The position numbers and the translations under genes are program-made. From contig NZ_CP034835.1 in NCBI RefSeq assembly GCF_004014715.1, positions 434,001 to 498,000 on the forward strand: 64,000 nt of DNA. Reading direction: 5' to 3'. The stretch is from Pseudoalteromonas sp. R3. Its GTDB lineage: Bacteria > Pseudomonadota > Gammaproteobacteria > Enterobacterales > Alteromonadaceae. Below, in pieces: positions 47,670 through 57,086 of the stretch. The first letter of the stretch is position 1, and every line of letters begins with the position of its first letter. Below the pieces are notes generated by a model. The model worked only from the letters and a program-made list of their open reading frames with translations. It ran no database searches and was not told where the DNA came from.

Positions 47670-48635
47670 GAATGTGTTGTTTACTTTTTGTGAATCAATT
47701 TGAACTTTTATTTTACATTTGATATGGAAAGCTTGCTTTGGATCAAGAAGGCTGGGTGTCTAGGTAGGCGTGTCAAGACCACAACGAGGTTGTTTATCTG
47801 GTATACAGACTTGTTACGTATCTGATAAGGTGACAAATGAGCGGCTATTCAGGTCGTCAGTACAGGACAAAAACAATTAAAAAGGAGTGAATATGCGTCA
47901 TAAAACACATGCCCGCTGGTTGGGTGGCGTCGCCTTATCGGCGATTGCTGCAGCGGTCATTTACGCAAATCATCAACCCACCATTCACGATATAACCCCC
48001 ACAGTAAAAGTACACGAGAAAAATATTCGTGAACCTGATAAGTCGATGCAGAGCCTGATCCGCGTTAATCCCGCGCGTCAGATCGATATACAGGCGCGAT
48101 ATGAGCAGGCTTTCAAGCAGGTCCAGGCACACCGAGCACTGGAACACTCAGACACCCAGTGGCAAAACCTGGGGCCAGATATGGTTGGTGGTCGAACCCG
48201 GACCCTGGTATTTCATCCGCAAAACCCCGACATCTTATTTACTGCCGGGATTTCTGGAGGAATATGGAAGTCTGTGGATGGCGGAGAAAGCTGGCAACCG
48301 GTTGCCAATGATCTGCCCAGTATGGCAATAGGCACATTGGTCTTTGATCCCTCCGATAATAACCGCCTGTTTGCGGGCAGCGGTGAAGGCGTTTATGTCG
48401 GCCGCGGATTTACAAACAGCATTGGCTTTGCCGGTGATGGCATCATGACATCCGAGGATGGGGGGCAGACCTGGTATCAGCTGGAGAGCACCAACAATAA
48501 TGCAAATTTCCAGTATGTGAACAAGCTTCATTTTGGAGCCAAAGGTCGCTTGTATGCGGTGACAAACACCGGGATTTGGCTGTCTGATGACAAAGGTGAG
48601 CGCTGGCAACAGGCACTGGATCAGAGCGAGGTAGT

Positions 48636-48642
48636 GGGGGGG
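48636..48642 (+). repeat. G7 homopolymer at the frameshift
   Basis: A run of seven G lies exactly where the BNR protein must change frame by -1. Eight G would give one continuous frame. Homopolymer slippage is a known route to phase variation and also a common sequencing error. Confidence 0.85.
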
Positions 48643-50527
48643 TGTCTGGAGCTTGCTGTAAGCCCTTAAGTGATGAACAGGATCACATCCTGGCAAGTTG
48701 TGGTAATTTTGGCGAGGGCGGTGCAGTTTATTTGAGTCAGGACTCAGGTCAGAGCTGGCAGGCGGTAATTGCTGAGCCCAATCAGGGGCGGACGACTTTG
48801 GCCTTTGCACCGTCTGACCCAAACACGGTTTACGCACTGGCTGCGTTTAACGCTCGGGGAGATATACCTCATGCGTTACAGGGCTTGTATAAGTCAGTGG
48901 ATGGAGGTGAAAACTGGACGCTGGTCACTGGTCCGCAGCACGAAGATATACTGGGCCGATATGTGCTCTCTAACCCAAATACGTTGAATTGTGACGATCC
49001 ACAGCGGAGTTTCATTTATGGCCAGGGCTGGTTTGATAATACGCTGACTGTAGACCCCACAGATGCAAATGTTATCTGGGTTGGTGCAGTAGAGTTGATG
49101 CGCTCTGAAGATGGTGGTCAGAGTTGGCAGCAGATGTCGTTTTATTATCGTGGCGCGGACCTTCCCCACGTGGATCACCATGGCCTTTACTTTCACCCCA
49201 ATTACGATGGTGTCAACGAAACTCGACTATATAACGTTAATGACGGCGGTATTGCCCAGACTGGTAACCCCTTTGCGTCCGGTGTGAGCGCCTGTGCGCA
49301 AGAGGCTGCGGAGATATCCTGGCGCTCTTTGAACCCAGGCTACAATGTTACCCAGTTTTATCATGGTGATGTGTCGAAGGATGGGAGCCGCTTAGTCGGT
49401 GGTGCTCAGGACAACGGTAGCTGGATATATACGGCTGATATGGGTTGGCAAGATGTTGGACCTGGTGATGGCGGTTATGCGTTTTTTATTGATGAAGAGC
49501 GCACACTGATGTCCAGTCAAAATGGCACCGTATTCCTGCGTGAGAACGGAGAAAACCACTATTTACAAAAAGCAGACTATGAAAGCGCTCTATTTATCGC
49601 GCCGTATGCGGTAGACCCGAATTATCCCCAACGTATTTGGCTAGGTGGGCAAAGCCTGTGGCGTTTGGATGAATTATCGGATGGTCAGTTTGAACGTGCA
49701 TCTGAACGGTTTACAGAGGAGTATCGTCGGGGAATTACCGCGCTGGCGGTTAAACCGGGAGACAGCAACACAGTCGTGTATGCACAAACGGATGGGGTAT
49801 TGAAACGCCTGACTAATGCGTTGAGCTCAGACAGCACCACCATAGGACAAGATATCAGTTTCTCTGACACCGCCTATGTGCGTGAATTACACTATAGTCT
49901 GCACAATTCCAAACACATGTATGCGGTTACATCCACATTTGGTGAAAAGCACATCTGGAAGAGTGAAGACGAAGGGGACCGCTGGCGTGCACTCGATGGT
50001 GAAGGGGAAGGCGCGTTTCCTGATTTACCAGTACATACCCTGGTTGAGCTCAAAGAAGATCCGGATACCCTGTTTATCGGCACCGATTATGGTGTGTATT
50101 ACACGGATAATGGCGGCAAGCGCTGGCAACCTTTCATTCACGGGCTGCCCAATGTGGCTGTATACCGCATGGTATTGAGGCGCATTGAGCACACCAATTA
50201 CCTCTATGCATTCACATATGGTCGCGGTGTGTATCGTATTGCGCTGGACGTACCAAATCAGGCGCCACAATGGCGTCAAGAGCCAGAAGCGCTCACTGTC
50301 CAGCAGGACGAGTCTATAACCTTAGAGCTGGTCGAGCTGGTGGTTGACTTGAACGGGGATGACTATCAGTTTAGTGCGGCTGAGTTACCTCAAGGCTTTG
50401 AATTGACGCCATGGGGGACTTTGAGCGGGCAGTTCTCCCAACCGGGTGAGTACAAGGTGAAGATTGAAGTCAGTGACGGTCAGCTAAATCAACAGCTTGA
50501 GTTAGAGTTTGATGTTGAAGCGTCCGA

Positions 50528-50617
50528 CGATGGTTCAGGTGATGGCTCAGGCGATGGCTCAGGTGATGGCTCAGGTGATGGCTCAGGCGATGGCTCAGGC
50601 GATGGAGCTGGTGATGG
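50528..50617 (+). repeat. 12-base tandem repeat encoding Gly-Asp-Gly-Ser
   Basis: Seven near-identical 12-base units (GATGGCTCAGGT or GATGGCTCAGGC) encode a GDGS linker just before the GlyGly-CTERM signal. The copy number could vary between strains without breaking the frame. Units are contiguous, so this is not a CRISPR array. Confidence 0.9.
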
Positions 50618-50813
50618 CTTAAACAGTGACTCGGGTGAGGGTAACAATGAAGCCAAGCCGGGTGGAAGTAGCGGTATGCTCAGTACCTTGCTTGTCATGA
50701 TTGGTGGCGCAACCTGGTGGCGCAGAAAAAAAATGGTACGCGCAGCTAACCAGCAAGTCTGATGTTGCTGACACTTTACCTTGGCACATTAAGTGCTGAG
50801 CGTGACTTTCATC

Positions 50814-50841
50814 AAGCCACCTTTGAAGGGTGGCTTTTTTT
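50814..50841 (+). terminator. Intrinsic terminator of the BNR gene
   Basis: AAGCCACC pairs with GGTGGCTT and runs into a T-tract 51 bases after the stop. Confidence 0.9.
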
Positions 50842-51001
50842 ATGATTTTTATCAATATACATACTGATATCAATCTGATTTTTATGCTTTTTTATTATTC
50901 ATAAAGACATCAGTAAAACATCATGTAATGGATGGCTCGTTCGTTAAGCTTCCTGTATGCCAGTGCCAAAAAACAACACGATTTAGTCCGGGAGTTTAGC
51001 A

Positions 51002-51868
51002 ATGAAATCTACCTCAATGTTCACTATATCCTTCTCACTCTTAATAATGAGTCCTGCCAGTTTGGCCAATCAGACATCCGACACGTTAACGGGGCCCTAT
51101 CTGGGGCAAAAAACACCGGGGGTTGTGCCACAAGTATTTGCTCCGGGGGCAGTCTCTACCAAGCACAGGGATTACAATGCCTTCTTCTCACCCGATATGA
51201 CGGAGTTTTATTTCACCCGCAGAGATAATGATACGGGTAACTGGACTTTAATGTCCTATGTTCAGCAGCATAATCAATGGCATGAGCAGGTGGTTGGCCC
51301 AAGGGTAGGGCGCCCGTTCCTGGCTCCGGACGGAAAAACTATGCATCTTGGAAAATACTATATGGAGCGTACAGCCTGTGGTTGGGGATCGTTGCAGGTT
51401 TTAGGTTCGATGTTTAACCGCAATGATTGGGGAATTATGCGTCTGACTTCGTCCAGCAAAGGCACTTATATTCTTGATGACTACAAAAGTGGAGATGTGA
51501 TCCGAGTTTCTGAGGTGGTCAATGGTCAGCGACAGCCTCCTGTCGCGTTGGGTCCGGAAGTCAATACTGGCCAGTATAATGCGCACCCGTTTATAGCGCC
51601 TGATGACTCTTATATTATCTGGGATGGTCAGCGGAAAGAGGGGTATGGTGACAGCGATCTGTACGTTAGTTTTCGACAAAAAGATGGCAGCTGGGGGGCG
51701 GCCATTAACTTAGGGAGTCAAGTGAATACCGCTGGCAGGGAAGCGTCAGCCAGTGTAACGCCCGATGGCAAGTATTTATTCTTTAACCGCGATGTTGAAG
51801 CCGCAGAAGGGGATATCTATTGGGTAGATGCACAGGTGATTGAGCGACTGAGACCAGTTCAAGACTAG
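51002..51868 (+). CDS. Exported PD40-repeat protein, paralogue 2
   Basis: The 288-residue protein has a signal peptide ending near SLA-NQT and the shared block GPYLGQKTPGVVPQVFAPG, followed by PD40 repeats (FFSPDMTEFYFTRR, FIAPDDSYIIWDGQ, VTPDGKYLFFNR) and ending DIYWVDAQVI. It is clearly homologous to the protein at 45237-46127 along its whole length. A GGGAGTTT site precedes the ATG. Its function is not known; it lies directly upstream of the small peptide gene. Confidence 0.8.
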   Translation: MKSTSMFTISFSLLIMSPASLANQTSDTLTGPYLGQKTPGVVPQVFAPGAVSTKHRDYNAFFSPDMTEFYFTRRDNDTGNWTLMSYVQQHNQWHEQVVGPRVGRPFLAPDGKTMHLGKYYMERTACGWGSLQVLGSMFNRNDWGIMRLTSSSKGTYILDDYKSGDVIRVSEVVNGQRQPPVALGPEVNTGQYNAHPFIAPDDSYIIWDGQRKEGYGDSDLYVSFRQKDGSWGAAINLGSQVNTAGREASASVTPDGKYLFFNRDVEAAEGDIYWVDAQVIERLRPVQD

Positions 51869-51901
51869 CCTGAGTAGGTATGTTTTTGTACTTTTTTTGT
51901 A

Positions 51902-51935
51902 CCAATCAGAGATGTTCTGTGTTAAACCTGATTGG
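51902..51935. promoter_or_regulatory. Inverted repeat upstream of the small peptide gene
   Basis: CCAATCAG and CTGATTGG form a perfect 8-bp inverted repeat with an 18-base spacer, 38 bases ahead of the peptide start. It could be an operator or a weak terminator for the PD40 gene. Confidence 0.4.
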
Positions 51936-51972
51936 CCACTTAAGGCATTCATATTTTGACTAAGGAAAGATT

Positions 51973-52125
51973 ATGAAACTGAAATTAAATAAAAAAGCAG
52001 TAAAAACTCTTCAGGACCATGGTTTGGACAAAACTCAGACAAAAGCAATTGTGGGAGCGGGTAACCAGGCTAGTGTTGATATTTGCTGGACACACCCTGC
52101 CTATGCTGCCTGTCGAATGCACTAA
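51973..52125 (+). CDS. Small peptide resembling a RiPP precursor
   Basis: An ATG behind AAGGAAAG encodes 50 residues. The N-terminus, KLKLNKKAVKTL, resembles the leader of class I lanthipeptide and related natural-product precursors that share an LxLNKK motif. The leader-like part ends in a GAGNQASVDI stretch, and the last 14 residues contain two cysteines nine residues apart (ICWTHPAYAAC) with Thr, Trp and Tyr. A strong terminator follows, so the gene is a discrete unit. No LanB, LanC or radical-SAM gene is in the window. It may be modified by enzymes encoded elsewhere, or by the PqqD-containing protein 8 kb away. Confidence 0.65.
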   Translation: MKLKLNKKAVKTLQDHGLDKTQTKAIVGAGNQASVDICWTHPAYAACRMH

Positions 52126-52161
52126 GCGCTGATTGTTCATTAGTACAATAAACTGAGTAAG

Positions 52162-52186
52162 ATGCCCGCATGTTGCGGGCATTTTT
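52162..52186 (+). terminator. Intrinsic terminator of the small peptide gene
   Basis: ATGCCCGCA pairs with TGCGGGCAT around TGT and is followed by a T-run, 36 bases after the peptide stop. Confidence 0.92.
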
Positions 52187-52193
52187 GTGTGTT

Positions 52194-52526
52194 CTACGCG
52201 TCAAGCTGAGTCATAAAGTGAAGTTCTGCGGGGGTTGCCAGAGCTTGCTCATAAAGTTGATACACTTTCTGGGTGTAGGGCTGAGCATGGTGGAAATCAA
52301 AGTCATGACGCCGTGAAAACCGCTCTATAAGAGTGAGTTGTGACTTATCCTTGTTTTCATAAAGCTCAAAACGCTGGCAGCCAGGTTCACATCGGGTCGG
52401 TTCGATGATTGCCTCAATCGCGGCTTTGCAATCTTGGTAGTAATCTGATTTTGGATTAATATAGGCGACCAAATTGATAGCGTCATCGTGTTGGGACTGG
52501 TTGTTATGTGCGTTGTCTTTTGTCAT
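52194..52526 (-). CDS. Antibiotic biosynthesis monooxygenase (ABM)-domain protein
   Basis: The 110-residue product has a small ferredoxin-like ABM/YgiN fold: NLVAYINPKSDYYQDCKAAI, PGCQRFELYENKDKSQLTLIERF and the HHAQPYTQKVYQ region. Members are cofactor-free quinol or aromatic monooxygenases, or heme-degrading relatives; the substrate is unknown. GGAGG lies 7 bases before the ATG. It overlaps the upstream DUF2798 gene by 23 bases. Confidence 0.85.
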   Translation of the reverse strand: MTKDNAHNNQSQHDDAINLVAYINPKSDYYQDCKAAIEAIIEPTRCEPGCQRFELYENKDKSQLTLIERFSRRHDFDFHHAQPYTQKVYQLYEQALATPAELHFMTQLDA

Positions 52527-52737
52527 TGAAGACCTCCAGAATACAATGTGTGAGTGTTAGAACAGGGCCGCTTAGCAGGTATGCCGTGATCAGTGCCACA
52601 GGCCAGGCGTGTAAAAATGCGCTTAGCCAGTGCGAGATAAATTCTGCGTCAATTCCCAGATTTAAGTATGTGACCCAGCCTGATACCACTGCGGACAGGC
52701 AAAATGAAAATAGGGTCGTGAATATCAGTTTTTGCAT
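52504..52737 (-). CDS. DUF2798 two-helix membrane protein
   Basis: From the ATG at 52737 the product has 77 residues, with an AAGGAG site 5 bases upstream that excludes the longer start at 52758. Two membrane helices (about 3-24 and 40-65) flank WLSAFLHAWPVALITAYLL, the DUF2798 signature. The function is unknown. It is coupled to the ABM gene and divergent from the LysR regulator, which probably controls both. Confidence 0.85.
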   Translation of the reverse strand: MQKLIFTTLFSFCLSAVVSGWVTYLNLGIDAEFISHWLSAFLHAWPVALITAYLLSGPVLTLTHCILEVFNDKRQRT

Positions 52738-52824
52738 CTTGGCTCCTTGGTTACTCATCCATCATATCCGCCGTCGAAAAAAGCGGAATATCAGAAATAG
52801 AAAGTTAAGATTAAGGAAATCGCT

Positions 52825-53685
52825 ATGCTTGATGATCTCTTGCTCTTTGTCGAAGTTGCTCGGCGTGGTAGTTTTGCCAAAGCAGCAGAGGCGCTAGCAC
52901 TTAGCGCTCCGACATTGTCGAAACGCCTCGGGACCTTAGAGGCCAGGCTAGGTTACAGCTTGATGATCCGCTCCGCTCGGGGCGTGCTGCTCACCTCCCA
53001 CGGACATACGGTTTATGATAAGGTTTCAACACAACTGTTAGCACTGGACGCGCAATGCACTGAGTTGCTCAATCCGCAGGTCAGAGCGTTTCATTTATTG
53101 TGCCCGCAGAACCTGATCAATGGCCCTCTGTATTCAGTGGTTGAGTCTTTTCAGCGGGCTTACCCAGATCTGACACTCCATATTGAGCCAGATAACACCA
53201 ATGTGCTGTTGAGTCAGAAACGATTTGACGTGATCATCCGGGTGGGTACATTACAAGACTCCAGTTGTTTTCATACCCGGGTAGGCCAGATTGGGGTTAA
53301 ATGTGTGGTATCAGCGCTGGCAGGTGAGATAAGCACTTTATTTATGCCCTTTAAAGCAGAGCAAATTCCGGACTCTGCATCCTGGCGCTCACTATTGGCG
53401 CGTTTTGATCAGGTTTCATACGTGGGAGATATCACCCTGGCAAGGCAAATGGTTTCATCCGGGTTAGGGGCGGCCATTTTACCTATGACAGAAGTCGCGC
53501 AGCTGGATCAGCCATTTCACTACCTTGGTGAATGGCAGCACATGCGCCCGGTATATGCCCTGTGGGCAAATACCCGAAAACCGCCGGCAATGGTACAGAT
53601 TTTCGTCGACCAGTTGAAATCATTTTGTGCCAGTTCAAAAGTACTTCAGGGCGAACTGTGTGAAGGGTCAAAAGACCTGAAATAA
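52825..53685 (+). CDS. LysR-family transcriptional regulator
   Basis: The 286-residue protein has an N-terminal winged helix (about 1-60, with FVEVARRGSFAKAAEALALS and SAPTLSKRLGTLEARLG) and a periplasmic-binding-like effector domain (about 85-280). It is divergent from the DUF2798-ABM pair with 87 bases between starts, the usual LysR arrangement, so that pair is its likely target. The inducer cannot be read from the sequence. Confidence 0.93.
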   Translation: MLDDLLLFVEVARRGSFAKAAEALALSAPTLSKRLGTLEARLGYSLMIRSARGVLLTSHGHTVYDKVSTQLLALDAQCTELLNPQVRAFHLLCPQNLINGPLYSVVESFQRAYPDLTLHIEPDNTNVLLSQKRFDVIIRVGTLQDSSCFHTRVGQIGVKCVVSALAGEISTLFMPFKAEQIPDSASWRSLLARFDQVSYVGDITLARQMVSSGLGAAILPMTEVAQLDQPFHYLGEWQHMRPVYALWANTRKPPAMVQIFVDQLKSFCASSKVLQGELCEGSKDLK

Positions 53686-53705
53686 GAGTGAGGGTCCGGA
53701 AAGAG

Positions 53706-53733
53706 AAAACGCGCACTTAATGTGCGCGTTTAT
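53706..53733 (+). terminator. Intrinsic terminator of the LysR gene
   Basis: AAACGCGCAC pairs with GTGCGCGTTT around TTAAT, 21 bases after the stop. The T-tract is short. Confidence 0.75.
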
Positions 53734-54064
53734 CAGTGCCGTCGCGAAGGGGATTGTTTAGTACACCGTACTGCGAACCCTTCATCATGTATAACGAAAC
53801 TCACTCTTTTAAGGATCACTTAAAAGACAAAATTTTTTCTTCGGCTGAAAGCTAAAACTGTGTCAGCCGTTCTGTTTATATTCAGTTTAGGACTGAGCGC
53901 AGAGTTATTCTGGCGCGGTTTGCATATCAGTGTAGCTGTTCACCGGAGTAGCTAGAGCAACTTGTTATTTTTTAACTTACACTAATTCGTTTTATCTGCT
54001 TTACAGCGTAATATCCTACGACTAACTTAGAACTTTCAGTATGTTGCTATCATGGAGGCACAAT
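53734..54064. other. Non-coding region with a perfect inverted repeat
   Basis: About 330 bases before the chemotaxis receptor hold no gene I can support. TCTTTTAAG (53805-53813) and CTTAAAAGA (53819-53827) form a perfect 9-bp inverted repeat with a GATCA loop, followed by CAAAATTTTTTC, which could be a terminator-like element or an operator. No sigma-28-type promoter was convincing. Confidence 0.4.
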
Positions 54065-55708
54065 ATGGTGCAGTGGTTAATGGGGTTGTCGGTGAAAAGC
54101 CGGCTCGTAGTGGGGTTTGGTATTGCGCTGGCGCTGCTGGTGGTAATGACCATTATTGGCAGCAATCGGGTGGCGTTTATCGACAATACATTAACAGAGA
54201 TCACCGACGTCAATTCGGTCAAACAACGCTACGCCATTAATTTTCGGGGCAGTGTACATGACAGAGCGATTGCCATTCGTGACGTGGCGATCGCCAGAAG
54301 CGCATCCGAGGTGGCTGAGTATGAACGGGAAATCGATCAGCTTGCCCGCTTTTATCAGGACTCAGATGCTAAGATGACTCAGATGGTTAACTCAGGTGCA
54401 CACTTTAGTGCCCGGGAGCGCGAGATCCTGGCTCGGATAGAGCGGATTGAATCCAGTACGCTACCGCTGATCCGCACCATACTCAGCAATAAAAAAGCCG
54501 GTCAGAGCGTTGATGCGCTGGTGCTGGACGAGGCTCGTCCGGCATTTATTACCTGGCTCAATGTGATCAATGAGTTCATTGATTATCAGGAACAGCAAAA
54601 TCAAGCTCTAACACCAGCTGCCAGAGAGGCGGCTGGTGGGTTTTCACAGCTAATGTTGTGGTTTACCGTAATCGCTGTTGCCATTAGTGTGCTGGTGGGG
54701 TGGGCTATTGAGCGCAGTTTTCAGCGCTCTTTGGGAGGCGAACCACAGGATGCTGCCGCTGCTGTGACACGCATTTCAGGTGGCGATCTGACAGGGCAGA
54801 TCCAGACCGACTATCCAGGTAGCATGTTAGATTCTGTCTGTCGGATGTCCGGTGAATTAACTCGCATTGTGACCAGTATTAAAGAAGTGTCTGAACAGCT
54901 GTCTGTTCAGGCTTCGACAGTTTCCGGAGCTTCTGGTGAGATCTATGATGCTGCACAGCATCAGGCGGAGGCCACCACTAAAACTGCAAATATGCTCGAT
55001 TCTTTGCGAGAAAATATGATGCGGGTGAGTGATATCGCCAAGCAAACAGAAGAAAACTCAACACAAACGGTCACTTTCGCTGATCAGGGACGCCAGGCAA
55101 TCCGTAATACCGCTGAGGCGATGGATACCATTGCACAGACGGTGGATGGCACAGTGTCACAAATCCAGAAACTGGCTGAGCAGACCAAGCAGATCGGCGG
55201 CATTGCCAATGTGATCAGTGGCATCTCTGAGCAGACCAACCTGCTGGCACTGAACGCCGCTATTGAAGCCGCACGGGCTGGTGAATCTGGCCGTGGCTTC
55301 GCGGTGGTGGCTGACGAAGTGCGCCAGCTGGCGCGTAGAACCTTTGAAGCCACAGATCAGATCGAAACCATGATCCGTGAGGTACAAAGTGAAACCTCTG
55401 CCACGGTGGCAGCGATGGAAAAAACCCAACCTCAGGTAGAACATGGCCGTACGCTGACGTTTGAAGCGACCGAGCTACTGGAGCAAATAGATACGCAGGC
55501 ACAAAACTCCTTGTCTCAGGTGGGAGAGGTGGCCAGCGTTGCTCAGCAACAGGCCTCGGCTATCAATGAAGTGGCTTCGAACATGGAAGAGATCACACTG
55601 GCTGCCCAGGATGCAATGAGCGCGCTGAACGACAATAAACAGGCCACCAGTAAACTGACAGAAATGTCCGGTGTGTTGGGTAAAAATATTGGCTTCTTTC
55701 GGATCTGA
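54065..55708 (+). CDS. Methyl-accepting chemotaxis protein
   Basis: From the ATG at 54065 (GGAGG 6 bases upstream; the ATG at 54041 is ruled out by that site) the product has 547 residues. It has a first membrane helix (about 10-32), a periplasmic four-helix-bundle sensor (about 33-190), a second helix (about 200-220), a HAMP region ([14 protein letters not shown]) and a cytoplasmic signalling domain with the conserved hairpin [17 protein letters not shown]. It controls the CheA kinase in response to a small ligand that cannot be inferred here. Confidence 0.95.
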   Translation: MVQWLMGLSVKSRLVVGFGIALALLVVMTIIGSNRVAFIDNTLTEITDVNSVKQRYAINFRGSVHDRAIAIRDVAIARSASEVAEYEREIDQLARFYQDSDAKMTQMVNSGAHFSAREREILARIERIESSTLPLIRTILSNKKAGQSVDALVLDEARPAFITWLNVINEFIDYQEQQNQALTPAAREAAGGFSQLMLWFTVIAVAISVLVGWAIERSFQRSLGGEPQDAAAAVTRISGGDLTGQIQTDYPGSMLDSVCRMSGELTRIVTSIKEVSEQLSVQASTVSGASGEIYDAAQHQAEATTKTANMLDSLRENMMRVSDIAKQTEENSTQTVTFADQGRQAIRNTAEAMDTIAQTVDGTVSQIQKLAEQTKQIGGIANVISGISEQTNLLALNAAIEAARAGESGRGFAVVADEVRQLARRTFEATDQIETMIREVQSETSATVAAMEKTQPQVEHGRTLTFEATELLEQIDTQAQNSLSQVGEVASVAQQQASAINEVASNMEEITLAAQDAMSALNDNKQATSKLTEMSGVLGKNIGFFRI

Positions 55709-55788
55709 GTGTACTTAGTGCGACGTGAGGGATAAAATCCGGGGTCACAATGAACCCGTCAGACCTCGGGTAGAGCAGTGGAGCAATT

Positions 55789-56277
55789 ATGCGTTTGAGT
55801 CGTAAAGCCTGGAACAATGTGGTGATTTTCTCCATGTTGATCATGATCTTTTTTCTCAACGGAATTCATCAGAAAATGAATCCATCGGTCGAGGAAATGG
55901 GCAGCATGCCGCTTTTTGAGCAGCAGAGTTTTGTGCTGGCATTAGGCTTTCCGGGTTACAAGATAGAACGTATTGGCACATCATGGCGGCTCAGTGCCGA
56001 TGCTGAGGCTACCTGGCAGGCACAACCCGCTACATTGGACGCGTTAGTTACCCAGTGGCAGGAAAGTGAGTTGGTATTGACTGACAGCCCGGGATTGTCA
56101 GCCAGTGCAGCAGTTAGCGTGGCTCAGTTCTGGCTGGCGGGCAGTGAACTACCTGTCAGCTACCAGCTGTACCAGCAGCAGCAGCGCTATTATCTCTTTG
56201 CCAGACAATCACAACGTTGGTTCAGCCTGAGCAAAACCCAGGCACAACAATTATTTGCCCCTATAGAGTTGAAGTAA
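55789..56277 (+). CDS. Uncharacterised membrane-anchored protein upstream of mutM
   Basis: The 162-residue protein has one N-terminal membrane helix (about 10-25, [16 protein letters not shown]) and a soluble, probably periplasmic remainder without known motifs. The stop overlaps the mutM start by one base (TAATG), so the two are translationally coupled. I do not recognise a family. Confidence 0.75.
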   Translation: MRLSRKAWNNVVIFSMLIMIFFLNGIHQKMNPSVEEMGSMPLFEQQSFVLALGFPGYKIERIGTSWRLSADAEATWQAQPATLDALVTQWQESELVLTDSPGLSASAAVSVAQFWLAGSELPVSYQLYQQQQRYYLFARQSQRWFSLSKTQAQQLFAPIELK

Positions 56278-57086
56278 TGCCAGAATTACCTGAAGTAGAA
56301 GTGAGCCGCTTAGGCATTGAACCCCATATTCTGAACCAAGCTGTCACTAAAGTTGTGGTGCATCAGCGCCTGCTTCGTTGGCCAGTCCCTGAGCAGGTCA
56401 GCCTGTTAGAAGGGCAGGTCATTAGTGCCGTAAAACGACGGGCCAAATATTTACTGCTGGAAAGTCCGCTGGGCACGGCTATTTTACACCTGGGCATGTC
56501 GGGCAACCTGCGTGTTGTAGCGCAGGATACGCCATTAAAAAAGCACGATCACATTGAATTTCATTTTGCCAATGGGCTGGCATTGCGTCTGAATGATCCC
56601 CGCCGTTTTGGTGCCTGCCTGTGGCAAGGAGTCACTGAGGAGCACAGCGTATTTGCAAAGCTGGGCCCGGAACCACTGACAGAGGCGTTTACGGCTGAAC
56701 ACTTATATGCTGCCAGTCGGGGCAAAAAGGTCGCTATTAAACAGTTTATTATGGACAATCATGTAGTCGTGGGTGTCGGTAATATTTACGCCAATGAGTC
56801 CTTATTTAAAGCGGGGATCCATCCGAAGCGTGAAGCGGGTAAAGTATCATTGCAGCGTTATCAGAGGCTGACACCCATTATCAAAGAAACGCTGGCGAGT
56901 GCCATCAAACAAGGCGGGACAACCCTTAAGGATTTTGCGCAAAGCGACGGTAAGCCAGGCTACTTTGCGCAGGAGTTACTGGTCTATGGGCGCAAAGGCG
57001 AACCTTGTGTCAGTTGTGAGACCGAACTAAAGGAGATCCGCCTGGGTCAGCGTAGCACGGTTTATTGCCCCCAGTGTCAGCGCTAA
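56277..57086 (+). CDS. mutM: Formamidopyrimidine-DNA glycosylase MutM (Fpg)
   Basis: The 269-residue protein begins MPELPEVEV, with the catalytic Pro2 and Glu3, and has Lys57 in [10 protein letters not shown] helix-two-turn-helix region ([19 protein letters not shown]) and a C-terminal zinc finger (CVSC, then CPQC) complete the Fpg fold. It removes 8-oxoguanine and other oxidised purines. The frame is open further upstream, but Pro2 must follow the initiator methionine, which fixes the start. It converges with the M20 gene with a 4-base overlap. Confidence 0.98.
   Translation: MPELPEVEVSRLGIEPHILNQAVTKVVVHQRLLRWPVPEQVSLLEGQVISAVKRRAKYLLLESPLGTAILHLGMSGNLRVVAQDTPLKKHDHIEFHFANGLALRLNDPRRFGACLWQGVTEEHSVFAKLGPEPLTEAFTAEHLYAASRGKKVAIKQFIMDNHVVVGVGNIYANESLFKAGIHPKREAGKVSLQRYQRLTPIIKETLASAIKQGGTTLKDFAQSDGKPGYFAQELLVYGRKGEPCVSCETELKEIRLGQRSTVYCPQCQR

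Larger units (their letters stand above)
47893..50762 (+). pseudogene. BNR/Asp-box propeller protein with GlyGly-CTERM, frame broken at a G7 tract
   Basis: Two frames make one protein. The first runs from the ATG at 47893 (AAAGGAG site) to a stop at 48669; the second picks up from about 48642 to 50762. Joined, they give about 956 residues. The parts are a membrane-type N-terminal helix, a sortilin/BNR-like propeller with Asp-box repeats (VDGGESW, EDGGQTW, VDGGENW, EDGGQSW) spanning the break, a putative Ig-like domain (about 780-880), a GDGS-repeat linker and a GlyGly-CTERM tail (glycine-rich, one helix, then WWRRKK). GlyGly-CTERM proteins are processed by rhombosortase and go through type II secretion. 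One extra G at 48636-48642 would restore the frame, so it is a recent pseudogene, a phase-variable gene or an assembly error. Confidence 0.8.

Noticed and set aside
50528..50617. CRISPR-like tandem repeats
   Set aside because: Units are 12 bases, contiguous without spacers and in frame, encoding GDGS.
48642..50762. A separate gene starting with GTG at 48642
   Set aside because: The first residues lack a signal or ribosome-binding site, and the propeller domain continues from the upstream frame, so it is the second half of one gene.
51973..52125. Calling a full lanthipeptide gene cluster
   Set aside because: No LanB, LanC, LanM, LanT or radical-SAM gene is visible in the window; only a precursor-like gene can be supported.
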